Position numbers and translations under genes: made by a program | The notes under the pieces: model-generated | The model's input: the letters and a program-made list of their open reading frames with translations, nothing else | Databases searched by the model: none | Told to the model about the DNA's origin: nothing | Assembly: GCF_001927245.1 (NCBI RefSeq) | Contig: NZ_MJUX01000010.1 | Coordinates: forward strand, 1-64,000 | Direction of reading: 5' to 3' | DNA from: Acuticoccus yangtzensis | Lineage (GTDB): Bacteria > Pseudomonadota > Alphaproteobacteria > Rhizobiales > Amorphaceae | Length of the DNA: 64,000 nucleotides | In this document: positions 53,086-61,669 of the stretch, piece by piece | How the letters are laid out: each line of letters starts with the position of its first letter | How positions within the stretch are numbered: the first letter of the stretch is position 1

Positions 53086-53984
53086 GTCGGATCACCATCG
53101 CGCAGCTCGAAGCGTTCCACTGGACGGCGGCTCTGGGGTCGGTGGAGCGGGCGGCGAAGCAGCTGAACCTGGCCCAGCCGACGATTTCGCTGCGGCTGAA
53201 AGGACTTGAAGAGGCGATCGGCAAGCCGCTGTTCGACCGCTCCGGCCGCGGGGTGAGGCTGACGCCGGTGGCGCGCGAGCTGATGCCGGAGGCGCAAGGG
53301 GTGCTCCTCGGCATCGAGAGGATGGCGCGGCACGGCGAGGGCGGCGGCGTCGCCGGTCCTGTGCGCATCGGCGTGGCGGAGGGGTTCGCGATGGTGTGCC
53401 TGTCGCAGATCCTGGAGCGGCTGACGGGGCACTATCCGCGGCTGCAGCCGGACCTCGTGGTGGCGACGTCGATGACGTTGGAGACCGAGCTGCACAAGAC
53501 CAATCTCGACCTTGCCGTTCTGGTGAGCCCGGCTGCGGCGCCGGGATTCACGATCCTCCCCTTCGGGGTGCAGGAGGTGGGATGGGTCGCGGCGGCGGGG
53601 TGGGATCTGCCACAGGTGGTGCGGCCGGCCGATCTCGCCGCGCGGCCGGTGATCGTGAACCCGCCGAACACGGCGAGCTACCGGCAGACGATCGGCTGGT
53701 TCGGCGCGGCGGGGGCGCGGCCTGAGCGGCTGGTGACGTGTTCCAGCGTCGCGCTTCAGGCGCACATCATCGAGACCGGCGCGGCGGCGGGGATCTATCC
53801 GGTGAAGATGGCCGAGGCGGCGGTGGCGGCGGGGCGCGTCAGGGTGCTGCGAACCGATCCCGCACTGCAGGACGTGACCATCGCGGCGAAATACGCGGAG
53901 GGTCCGCCGAACCCGGCCATCGGCGCCGTGCTGGAGAGCGTGCGCGAGGTGCTGGCGGGGATGGACTATGTGCGGCCGGGGTGA
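53082..53984 (+). CDS. LysR-family transcriptional regulator
   Basis: A 300-residue LysR-type regulator: helix-turn-helix at about residues 5-62 (LEAFHWTAALGSVERAAKQL, then LAQPTISLRLKGLEEAIGKP) and an effector domain at about 88-295. AGGA stands 6 bases before the ATG. It is divergent from the enolase-superfamily and TRAP genes, so it is the likely sensor of the imported acid or its product. The repeated CAATGA sites between them support this. Confidence 0.93.
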   Translation: MSRITIAQLEAFHWTAALGSVERAAKQLNLAQPTISLRLKGLEEAIGKPLFDRSGRGVRLTPVARELMPEAQGVLLGIERMARHGEGGGVAGPVRIGVAEGFAMVCLSQILERLTGHYPRLQPDLVVATSMTLETELHKTNLDLAVLVSPAAAPGFTILPFGVQEVGWVAAAGWDLPQVVRPADLAARPVIVNPPNTASYRQTIGWFGAAGARPERLVTCSSVALQAHIIETGAAAGIYPVKMAEAAVAAGRVRVLRTDPALQDVTIAAKYAEGPPNPAIGAVLESVREVLAGMDYVRPG

Positions 53985-54361
53985 GGCGCGTGAGAGGTGA
54001 AGGGCGGGTGAGGAAGGGCGGCTTTGATGGAGCGCGGCCCGAGCGCTGTTCGAAGGGGGCGCCGCCGCTGCGAGGGCGTTCCCCCCTCGCGCTCCCCCTG
54101 CCTCGCCGGCGGGCAGGTGTCAGTCCGGTCGCAAGACGACCGTACCGACACGCTGCAAGGCTCGGTCGGACCGCAGCGGCGTCAAGCCGCCGTCCTCCCC
54201 GTGCTCGCCCGCCCAGAAGAGGGCGGCCTTGCGCGCGGGTCCGGGCGGCAACTTGACCCCGCCGCGTTCCTCGGCCGGCCGCGATGGCCCGGCATCGTGC
54301 GGAGCCGTACTGAAAAGTGGCGGTTTCGGGGGGTGCGCCACGCTCCTCGTCTGCGCTGCGG
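53985..54361. other. Intergenic stretch, nothing recognised
   Basis: About 375 bases between the LysR gene and the UDP-glucuronate decarboxylase. It is GC-rich with several short inverted repeats (for example GGGGGCGCCGCC near 54055). On the minus strand a frame of about 60 codons is open, but it has no recognisable family pattern, so I do not call a gene. It may be the site of an old insertion or deletion. Confidence 0.35.
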
Positions 54362-55333
54362 TCAGATCAGCTCCAGCTCGCCGACCAGCTTGCGGAAGTA
54401 GCCGATCGTGTGGTCGAGACCGTCGTCCAGCGCCACCTTGGGCGTCCAGCCGAGAAGCGCCTTGGCCTTGGTGATGTCGGGGCGGCGCTGCTTGGGGTCG
54501 TCCTGCGGCAGCGGCATCTGGACGAGCTCGGAGCGGGCGCCCGTCTTCGCGATCGTCTTTTCGGCGAGCTCGCGGATGGTGAACTCGCCGGGGTTGCCGA
54601 TGTTGATCGGCCCGGTGACCTCGGGGCCGGTGTCCATCAGGCGGACGAACCCGTCGATGAGATCGTCGACATAGCAGAAGGAGCGCGTCTGCGAGCCGTC
54701 CCCGTAGATGGTGATCGGCTCGCCCGTCAGCGCCTGGACGACGAAGTTGGAGACGACGCGCCCGTCCGCATGGTGCATCCGCGGCCCGTAGGTGTTGAAG
54801 ATGCGCGCCACCTTGATCTGAAGCCCATGCTGGCGGTGATAGTCGAAGAACAGCGTCTCGGCGCAGCGCTTCCCCTCGTCGTAGCAGGAGCGCGGGCCGA
54901 TGGTGTTGACGTTGCCCCAATATTCCTCGGGCTGCGGATGGACCGAGGGGTCGCCATAGACCTCGCTGGTGGAAGCCTGGAAGATCTTCGCCTTCACCCG
55001 CTTGGCAAGGCCCAGCATGTTGATCGCGCCGATGACGGAGGTCTTCGTCGTCTGCACCGGGTCGTGCTGGTAGTGGATCGGCGAGGCCGGGCAGGCGAGG
55101 TTGTAGATCTCGTCCACCTCCACATAGAGCGGGAAGGTGATGTCGTGCCGCAGGAACTCGAAGCGGGGTTCGTTGTGGAGGTGGTCGATGTTGCGCTTCG
55201 TGCCGGTGAAGAGGTTGTCGACGGCCAGCACCTCGTGACCCTCCGCCAACAGTTTGTCGGTCAGGTGCGAGCCGAGGAAGCCGGCGCCGCCTGTGACGAG
55301 GATGCGTTTGCGGGACTCGTAGAGACGGGGCAT
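54362..55333 (-). CDS. UDP-glucuronate decarboxylase (UDP-xylose synthase)
   Basis: A 323-residue short-chain dehydrogenase/epimerase of the UXS type, which turns UDP-glucuronate into UDP-xylose. The NAD motif GGAGFLG is at residues 15-21, the catalytic Tyr-x3-Lys is in SCYDEGKR near 150, and the family-specific [20 protein letters not shown], then [20 protein letters not shown] segments match UXS closely. It makes the sugar precursor for xylose-containing surface glycan. It reads minus, upstream of an IS256 remnant and the sulfotransferase and glycosyltransferase genes. A related UDP-sugar epimerase is less likely because of these UXS-specific segments. Confidence 0.9.
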   Translation of the reverse strand: MPRLYESRKRILVTGGAGFLGSHLTDKLLAEGHEVLAVDNLFTGTKRNIDHLHNEPRFEFLRHDITFPLYVEVDEIYNLACPASPIHYQHDPVQTTKTSVIGAINMLGLAKRVKAKIFQASTSEVYGDPSVHPQPEEYWGNVNTIGPRSCYDEGKRCAETLFFDYHRQHGLQIKVARIFNTYGPRMHHADGRVVSNFVVQALTGEPITIYGDGSQTRSFCYVDDLIDGFVRLMDTGPEVTGPINIGNPGEFTIRELAEKTIAKTGARSELVQMPLPQDDPKQRRPDITKAKALLGWTPKVALDDGLDHTIGYFRKLVGELELI

Positions 55334-55529
55334 GAGGGCCTTCGGCGCAAGGGTGGGTGTCGAGAGCTCATCAGCGATTGTGCCGCCGAGCCGGACGACG
55401 CTATCGGCCCGCGGTCACCAAATCAAACGAGCATTGCCGCCGTGGAGGCGCTCTCGGCGGAGAGGGCAACGGATGGGAGGGATGGATCCGTGCGCCGGCC
55501 CCTGCCGCTGCAACCGGCTGCACCGCAGC

Positions 55530-55715
55530 GTGCTCAAGCCGACCTCGTCGAGGTTCGGGATGCGCCCGACCGGGCGAGCGCCGAGGCCGCGATCGCGGGT
55601 GTTCGCCGACAAGGACGGTGCCCAATACGCCAAGGCCGCCCAATACGCCAAGGCCGTGGGGTGCCTGGTCAAGGACCAGGACGCGCTCCTCAGGGTCTTC
55701 GACTTCCCTGCCTAA
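55530..55715 (+). pseudogene. IS256-family transposase remnant
   Basis: Two plus-strand frames joined by a single-base shift near 55610 read AQADLVEVRDAPDRASAEAA and then KAVGCLVKDQDALLRVFDFP with a TAA stop. This matches the part of IS256 transposases just before the conserved FDFPAEHW segment. An 18-bp direct duplication (CAATACGCCAAGGCCG twice, 55623-55656) lies inside it. The rest of the transposase is missing. Confidence 0.65.
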
Positions 55716-56866
55716 AGCTTGTACCTTCTGCGGATCCGGTCGGCCTCCGTCGTCACCACCGGATCGTCAGGGCACAGGCCCTCGGCATAGGCCAGACGCG
55801 ACCGCGCCCCGTCGAGGTTCTTCCCGTCCGCCATGTGACGCGCCTGGAGGCACGCCCGCAGCGCCTCGTTGGCGTTCAGAAGATCCGACACCAGAAGAAC
55901 CGTCGCCTCGAAGGCCGGCGTGCCGGGGCCGGCCGCGGGAGGGGCGTCCGATCCCTCCGGGGGCGGCGTGTCGAACAGGGACGTGCCGAAGGTCTCGTTC
56001 ACGAACGCGACGTCCGGGCGCGTCCTCTCGTGCACCGTCCGGCGGACCGGGAGAGGCAGCGTGAACTTTTGCCCCGGAAGCTGCTCGAACGTCAGCGTCT
56101 CGCGCCCCGTGCGCCGCGCCGAACGACCCTCGGGCCCGAACATCGGCCGCAACGTGTTCAGCGCTGACAACATCTCCGCCGCCTCCATGGAAAGGGACTC
56201 GTTGTCCCTTTTCTCATGCGCCAGAACCGCCGCCTTCGCCGCCGCGCTGAACCCCAAGGTGTCGCAGAAGTCGGCCACCAAGCCGCCCTCCGCCTTCGTC
56301 CCCGCCCCGAAATCGCGGATCCTCACATGGTCCCGCCCGAACACCGCGATCGCGTTGGCAAGACGCCCCTTCCAGTTCGGAAGCTCCGGCTTGGCGTAGA
56401 GATCGGCCAGCACCATCCCGCCCTTCAGAAGCTGCTGCGTCACGCTGGCCGTGTAGCCGATCGGCTCGCGCAGATAATAAATCACCTCGATCCGGTCCAC
56501 ATAGAGACCGAACCAGTCCCGCAACGCGCCGAGCTCGCCGCGCGACAGGTTCGCCGCACCCTCCGCCGAGATCACCAGCGTGTCCCAGTCGTCCCGCTCC
56601 AGCTCGTGGACGAGCTCGGCCCGGTAACGCGCCTGAAGCCCCGTCAGCGCCTCCGCCGTCTGGATGTTCGCCATCTTGTTGGAGATGTGCCGCGCCGGAT
56701 CGTCCATGAAGAGCGTGCACACCGGGTTGGTGTGGTTCGCCGCAAGGCCCGGATAAAGGATCCTGTCCAGCGCCAGAAGATCCCCCCGCGCCGCGTGGCA
56801 GGCGTTCTGGATCGACGTCGTCCCGGTCTTCGGCATGCCGGAATGAAAGAGAAGCGTGCGGGTCAT
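55712..56866 (-). CDS. Sulfotransferase-like protein
   Basis: A 384-residue protein with a PAPS-type P-loop at its N-terminus (LFHSGMPKTGTTSIQNACHA, residues about 6-25), where MPKTGTTS is the 5'-phosphosulfate loop of sulfotransferases. IEVIYYLREPIGY near residue 132 resembles the 3'-phosphate-binding region. These features suggest transfer of sulfate from PAPS to a glycan or other acceptor. The C-terminal third is unassigned. It starts 17 bases after the large glycosyltransferase gene, so the two are likely co-transcribed. A sulfated surface polysaccharide is the most natural product, but this is inference. Confidence 0.75.
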   Translation of the reverse strand: MTRTLLFHSGMPKTGTTSIQNACHAARGDLLALDRILYPGLAANHTNPVCTLFMDDPARHISNKMANIQTAEALTGLQARYRAELVHELERDDWDTLVISAEGAANLSRGELGALRDWFGLYVDRIEVIYYLREPIGYTASVTQQLLKGGMVLADLYAKPELPNWKGRLANAIAVFGRDHVRIRDFGAGTKAEGGLVADFCDTLGFSAAAKAAVLAHEKRDNESLSMEAAEMLSALNTLRPMFGPEGRSARRTGRETLTFEQLPGQKFTLPLPVRRTVHERTRPDVAFVNETFGTSLFDTPPPEGSDAPPAAGPGTPAFEATVLLVSDLLNANEALRACLQARHMADGKNLDGARSRLAYAEGLCPDDPVVTTEADRIRRRYKL

Positions 56867-56883
56867 CGGGGCGGGTCCGGCGG

Positions 56884-59800
56884 TCAGGAGGCGGGTGAGG
56901 TCGGGCGGGGCGAGGCGGAGGAGGACGAGGCGGCAGCGGACGAGGCGGAACGGCGCGCCACCTCGGCCTTGTGCCGCCGCGCGGCGAAACCGTAGATGTC
57001 GAGATAGGCGTCCGCCATCAGGTCCGGGCTGAACTTGTCCGCCACCTTCGCCCCGCGCCGGGCGAAGTCGGCCCGCACCGCCGGGTCCAGCATCTCGCCC
57101 ATCGCCCGCGCCACGTCCGCGGCGAAGGCCTCCGTGTCCCGCTGCACCCGGATCAGCGCCCCGCCCGGCCCCTCGTCCAGCGCCAGCATGTTGGCGATCT
57201 CGCCGATGTCGCTCGCGATGATCGCCAGCCCCTCCTGCGCCGCCTGGATCAGACAGAGCGGCGCCGATTCGCCCGGATAACGCGTCGGCAGGATGGCGAC
57301 GTCCGACAGCGCGTAGATGCCGTTCACCCGCGACTGGTAGCCGAGGAAGGTCACACCGTCGCCGGCCAGATCCCCCGCCAGCGCCTCCGCCTCCTCCGCC
57401 TTCTCGCCGTTGCCGACCAGGAGGAGATGCATCGCCTTGCCCGGATGCGCCGCCTTCAGCGCCCTGAAGGCCATCACCGCGACACGCCACCCCTTCCGCT
57501 CGATCCCCCGCGCCACGAAGGTGAAGACGACGGCGTCCCGGCCGATCCCCATCTCCGCCCGCGTCCTCTCGAACGGCGCCGTGTCCCGCGTCAGCGCGTT
57601 GCCGACCTTGAAGAGCCTGTCGCGCGGAAAACCGCCGTGGCGGAAGAGGGAGAGGTTCTTGTCCGCCGTGTAGACGACCGCCGAGGCGTTGTTTCCGAGC
57701 GCCTCCACATAGGCCGCCACCTTGTGATCGGAGAGGTCCAGAAAGTCGTGCGAGCCGTGCAAGGTCACCACATAAGGCGCCGCCTGCAGCGAGAAATCGA
57801 GGCTGAAGAAGGAGCTGTCGATCGCGTTCACATGGGTGTGGACGATGTCGATCTCCGCCGCGGCGAGATAGGCGTCGCGCCCCATCATCGCCATGTCGGC
57901 GATGTCGTAGACGGGGATCCCCGCCGGCAGCATCTCCCGCATCTCCGGCTGCACCTCCGACAGGTTCTGCGCCAGCAGCGACACGGTGAGGCCGCGCTCC
58001 GCCATCAGCGCGGCGAGGCGGATCGCGAACACCTCCCCGCCCCCCGAATGGAAGCCGAGGAAGCCGATCTGCAGATGCCGCATCGCCCGCGGCGCCGCCA
58101 TGATCGCCTCCACCGGGACGAGCTCCTCGAAGACGTGGGTCTCGTCCATGCCGAAGTGGGCGAACTCGGCCCGCACGATGTCGAGGAAACGCCGGCGCGT
58201 CGCGGCGGGAATGTCCCACATCTCGCACAGCGCCGGCATGATCCGCCCATATTCGCCCCAATAATAAGGCTTGGTGAAGTTGGACGCGGAGGTGTTGCTG
58301 CCGTGCTGGCGGAAATAGGCGACGGCCTGCGGCTCGTAGACGATCTGCCCGCCGCCGGCGATGCGGCTATAAAGGTACCAGTCGCCGGCGATCTTGAAGG
58401 TCTTCGCCCGCTCCCACACCGCGGCGGGAAGGCTTTGGCGGCGGAACATCGTCCCGCCCACGTTGGCCATCACGTTGCGCACGCCGAACGCGGCCGCGAA
58501 CCACGCCGCCGCGGGACGCTTCACCATCGCCGACCAGTCGAGCGGCTCGGCGCTCGCCCTCAGCCCGTCCATCCCCCCCATCGGCGCGCCGTCCGCGGCC
58601 GCGAACTCGATCCGCCCGAACGCCATCGTCACGCTCTCGTCGCGGAAGTGGCGCACCAGCTTCTCGGCGAAGTCCGGCTCGCAGAAATCGTCGCTCTCGC
58701 AGATCCACACGAGGTCGCCCCGGGCAAGGCCCACCCCCTTCTCCCACTGGGCGAAGACGTTGCCCGCATTGGCGGCGTTGAAGGCCGTGCGCACCGGGCG
58801 CGAACAGCCCGCCGCCAGCCGCTCGATCACCTCCCGGCTGTCGTCGGTGGACGCGTCGTCGAGGATGACGATCTCCAGATGCGGGTAGGTCTGACCTTCG
58901 ATCGAGGCGATGCGCTCTTCCAGAAAGCGCGCGTGGTTGAAGTTCGGCACGATGGCGCTGACGAGGAGGTCCGCCCCCGCCGCCCGCGCATAGTAGGCGT
59001 CGGGGTTTCGAAGCTCGGCCTTGCCGTGGGCATGGTAGTGCCAGAAGGCGCCGAAGGCGTGGCCCGCGAGGTCCGGGTTGGAGCGGCGATAGAAGACGGG
59101 GTCGAAGCCCGGCTCCGGCCGCAAGCCCGCCCGCTCGCCGATGGTGAGATAATGGGTCAGAGGATCGAGCCCGCTCGCGGCCGCCTCCGGATAGGTGGCG
59201 CAATAAAAATCAGCGTCGAAGAAGGGGGCGACGACGGGCGCTTCCACCGGCACCCGCGCTTCCGCCTGGCGCCGCGCGAACTCCTCGGTGCTGCGGGCGA
59301 GCGCTTGCGGATCGGCAAAGCCCTCCGGCCCCGCATGGGCGATGAAGTGCCAGAAGAGGTTGAAGCGCGCCCCGGCGAGTTCCGGGAAGGCGGCGCGGTA
59401 GAGGACGGGGTCGAACCCCTTCACCGGCTGCCGCCCCTCCCCCTCGCCATGGCGCACATAATGAAGCACCGCATCGAACCCCGCCGCGGCGACGTCCGGA
59501 TACATCGCGACATAGCCGGCCGGGTCGATGAAGGGGCCGAGCGCCTCGATCAGCCGCGCCTCGTCGGTGGCGGGGTCGAGCTCGGCCGGGACGCCGTCCG
59601 GGGTATAGAGGGGGGTCGTCGACGCGCGCCCCTTGCGGCCCTGGAAGAGGCCGATCGCCGTAAAATGCCAGAAGAGGTTGAAGGGGGCGTGCGCCAGATT
59701 CGGGTTGTCGGCGCGGTAGAAGAGCGGGTCGAAATCGGCGGACGGGGCGAACCCCGCCGCCTCCCCGGCCTCCAGATAATGCCGGATGGGGCCGCCCTCG

Positions 59801-60672
59801 TGCGCCGCCGCCTCCGGGTGGGCGGCGAGGTAGAAGGCGGTGTCGAAAAATGGCGCGATGGCGGCCTCTTCGGCGGCGCGCCGGATGGGACTTGTGCGAG
59901 CGGCCCCTTCGCGTCCCGCTCGCCCTTCGATCAGTCCGGCGGTCAGATAGTGCCAGAAGAGGTTGAACGGCGCCTTGGCGATGTCGGGATAGGCGGCGCG
60001 GTAGAAGGCGGGGTCGAAGTCGGCGCGCGGCGAGGCTCCGGCCGCCTCGCCGATCGTGAGATAATGCCGCGCGGGACCGCCGTCGTGCGTCGCCGCCTCC
60101 GGGTGGGCGAGGAGATAGGCCGCCTCGTCCATGTGCCGCGCCACCAGCGCCTCCTGCGCCCGGCGCCCGGTCGCAAGGTCCGCCGCGTAGCCCGCCGCCG
60201 CCCCCACGGTGACGTAGTGGAGGAAGAGGTTTTTCACCGCCTCCCCCTCACCCGTCCCGCTGCCCGGCGTGCTGCTGCCCGGCCCGTTGTCTGACGCGCC
60301 GCTGTCCGTTCCGCTGCTGCCTGCCGTCTCGCTGCCTGCCGTGCCGCTGCTCGTTCCGCTGCTGTCCGCCCCGCCGTTGCCTGACGCGCCGCTGCCTGAT
60401 GCGCCGTTATCTGGCACGCTGGCTTTCCCGGCGTCCCCACCGGTCACGAGGTGCGGATAGCGCAGCCTGTAGCGCGCGGGGTTGAAGTCGGCGCGGGGGG
60501 CGCGCCCCTCCGCCTCGCCGAAGCGCACATAATGGGTGAGGGGGTCCATGCCCGCCGCGGCGACGTCCGGGTTCTCGGCAAGGTAGAAGTCCGCGTCGAA
60601 ATGGGCGGCGAGGGTCGCGAGGTCCTCTGGCGAGAGGCCGCCTCGTGCGGTGTCGGGTCGATCGGCGCTCAC
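56884..60672 (-). CDS. Large glycosyltransferase with N-terminal repeats, GT2 and GT4 domains
   Basis: A 1262-residue cytosolic protein. Residues about 24-552 hold five repeats of about 75 residues, each with a FDxxFYL..P(D/E)AAA..DPL.HYL..GE..G half and a FDPxxYR...P.LA...FNLFWHY half. Residues about 566-800 form a GT2 domain (VSAIVPNFNHARFLEERIAS; acidic ESDDFCEPD near 659). Residues about 868-1230 form a GT4 domain (GFHSGGGEVFAIRLA near 873; PGESAPLCLIQAAQEG near 1133, with Gln where the second Glu of EX7E is usual). A Ser/Gly linker interrupts repeat 1. I chose a GTG at 60672, with AGGAG 5 bases upstream, over a GTG at 60732. It likely builds part of a surface glycan. Confidence 0.85.
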   Translation of the reverse strand: MSADRPDTARGGLSPEDLATLAAHFDADFYLAENPDVAAAGMDPLTHYVRFGEAEGRAPRADFNPARYRLRYPHLVTGGDAGKASVPDNGASGSGASGNGGADSSGTSSGTAGSETAGSSGTDSGASDNGPGSSTPGSGTGEGEAVKNLFLHYVTVGAAAGYAADLATGRRAQEALVARHMDEAAYLLAHPEAATHDGGPARHYLTIGEAAGASPRADFDPAFYRAAYPDIAKAPFNLFWHYLTAGLIEGRAGREGAARTSPIRRAAEEAAIAPFFDTAFYLAAHPEAAAHEGGPIRHYLEAGEAAGFAPSADFDPLFYRADNPNLAHAPFNLFWHFTAIGLFQGRKGRASTTPLYTPDGVPAELDPATDEARLIEALGPFIDPAGYVAMYPDVAAAGFDAVLHYVRHGEGEGRQPVKGFDPVLYRAAFPELAGARFNLFWHFIAHAGPEGFADPQALARSTEEFARRQAEARVPVEAPVVAPFFDADFYCATYPEAAASGLDPLTHYLTIGERAGLRPEPGFDPVFYRRSNPDLAGHAFGAFWHYHAHGKAELRNPDAYYARAAGADLLVSAIVPNFNHARFLEERIASIEGQTYPHLEIVILDDASTDDSREVIERLAAGCSRPVRTAFNAANAGNVFAQWEKGVGLARGDLVWICESDDFCEPDFAEKLVRHFRDESVTMAFGRIEFAAADGAPMGGMDGLRASAEPLDWSAMVKRPAAAWFAAAFGVRNVMANVGGTMFRRQSLPAAVWERAKTFKIAGDWYLYSRIAGGGQIVYEPQAVAYFRQHGSNTSASNFTKPYYWGEYGRIMPALCEMWDIPAATRRRFLDIVRAEFAHFGMDETHVFEELVPVEAIMAAPRAMRHLQIGFLGFHSGGGEVFAIRLAALMAERGLTVSLLAQNLSEVQPEMREMLPAGIPVYDIADMAMMGRDAYLAAAEIDIVHTHVNAIDSSFFSLDFSLQAAPYVVTLHGSHDFLDLSDHKVAAYVEALGNNASAVVYTADKNLSLFRHGGFPRDRLFKVGNALTRDTAPFERTRAEMGIGRDAVVFTFVARGIERKGWRVAVMAFRALKAAHPGKAMHLLLVGNGEKAEEAEALAGDLAGDGVTFLGYQSRVNGIYALSDVAILPTRYPGESAPLCLIQAAQEGLAIIASDIGEIANMLALDEGPGGALIRVQRDTEAFAADVARAMGEMLDPAVRADFARRGAKVADKFSPDLMADAYLDIYGFAARRHKAEVARRSASSAAASSSSASPRPTSPAS
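60238..60417 (-). repeat. Low-complexity Ser/Gly/Ala coding repeat inside the large glycosyltransferase
   Basis: About 60 codons (protein residues 86-145) consist of variants of a 15-base unit (plus strand GCTGCTGTCCGCCCC or GCTGCCTGACGCGCC) giving a Gly/Ser/Ala/Thr/Asn chain. The run splits the first N-terminal structural repeat where the other four copies have only a few residues. It is probably a flexible, unstructured loop. Confidence 0.75.
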
Positions 60673-60790
60673 ACTTGCTCCTGGCCTCGGGCCTCGTTCG
60701 GGCCTCGCCGGCCGGTTGCCCTGTCGGATCACGGCGCCGTCCGCCTGAGGAGGACCGCCGCACCTGCCTGTCCGTGGCCGAATTGGCCGT

Positions 60791-61503
60791 GCGGAGCAAG
60801 CCCACGGTCATCGCCCATGCAGGCAAGCCCCGCGGTCATCGCCCATGCGGGTCAAGCCCCACGGCCATCACCCATGCAGGCCGAGCCCCACGGCTATCGC
60901 CCATGCAGGCCAAGCCCCACGGTCACCGCCCATGCGGGCAAGTCCCGCGATCACCGCCCATGCGAGGCAAGCCCCGCGGCCATCGCCCATACGGGCCAAG
61001 CCTCGCGGCCATCGCCCATGCGGGCCAAGCCCCACGGTCACCGCCGATGCGGGCCAAGTCCGCGGTCATCACCCATGCGGGCAAGCCCCACGGTCATCGC
61101 CCATGCGGGCAAGCCCCACGGTCACCGCCGATGCGGGGCAAGCCCCGCGGTCATCGCCCATGCGGGCAAGCCCGCGGTCATCGCCCATGCGGACAAGCTC
61201 CGCGGTCATCGCCCATGCGGGCAAGCTCCGCGGTCATCGCCCATGCGGGCAAGTCCCGCGGTCATCACCCATGCGGGCAAGCCCCGCGGTCATCACCCAT
61301 GCGGGCGAAGCCCCGCGGTCATCGCCCATGCGGGCATGTCCCGCGGTCACCGCCCATGCGGGCCGAGCCCCACGGCCATCGCCCATACGGGCAAGCCCCA
61401 CGGTCACCGCTCATGCGGGCAAGACCCGTGGTCATCGCCCATGCGGGCAAGCCCACGGTCACCGCCCATGCGGGCAAGTCCCGTGGTCATCGCCCATGCG
61501 GGG
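60791..61503 (+). repeat. Array of about 24 tandem 28-bp repeats
   Basis: About 24 full units plus partial ends, each 27-29 bases (mostly 28), with consensus GCCCATGCGGGCAAGCCCCG followed by CGGTCATC. Units vary by substitution and single-base indels. Each has a short stem (GCCC-ATGC-GGGC) and a CCGCGG-like palindrome. There are no unique spacers, so it is not a CRISPR array. It fills the divergent gap between the large glycosyltransferase and the GT2 gene, which spans 60673-61669; the remaining about 165 bases before the GT2 ATG show nothing else. Confidence 0.9.
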
Positions 61504-61669
61504 ATCCGGCGGGGAAGAGCGCATCCGAAGGGGACACGGGATAAGGCAGGGACACGGGGCGGGCGCCTCGTCCACAATGGCATGTTAAAAGGAGCCGCCG
61601 GCAGCCTCAGCGTCCCCGCGTTGAACAACCCAGAACCACGTCCACACGGCAGCCGGCCCGAGGGGAGAC

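Noticed and set aside
54120-54361. Possible decayed gene on the minus strand after the decarboxylase
   Set aside because: An open frame of about 60 codons is visible, but no family pattern can be recognised and there is no ribosome binding site.
60791-61503. Possible CRISPR array
   Set aside because: Units follow each other directly without unique spacers, and no cas genes are visible in the window.
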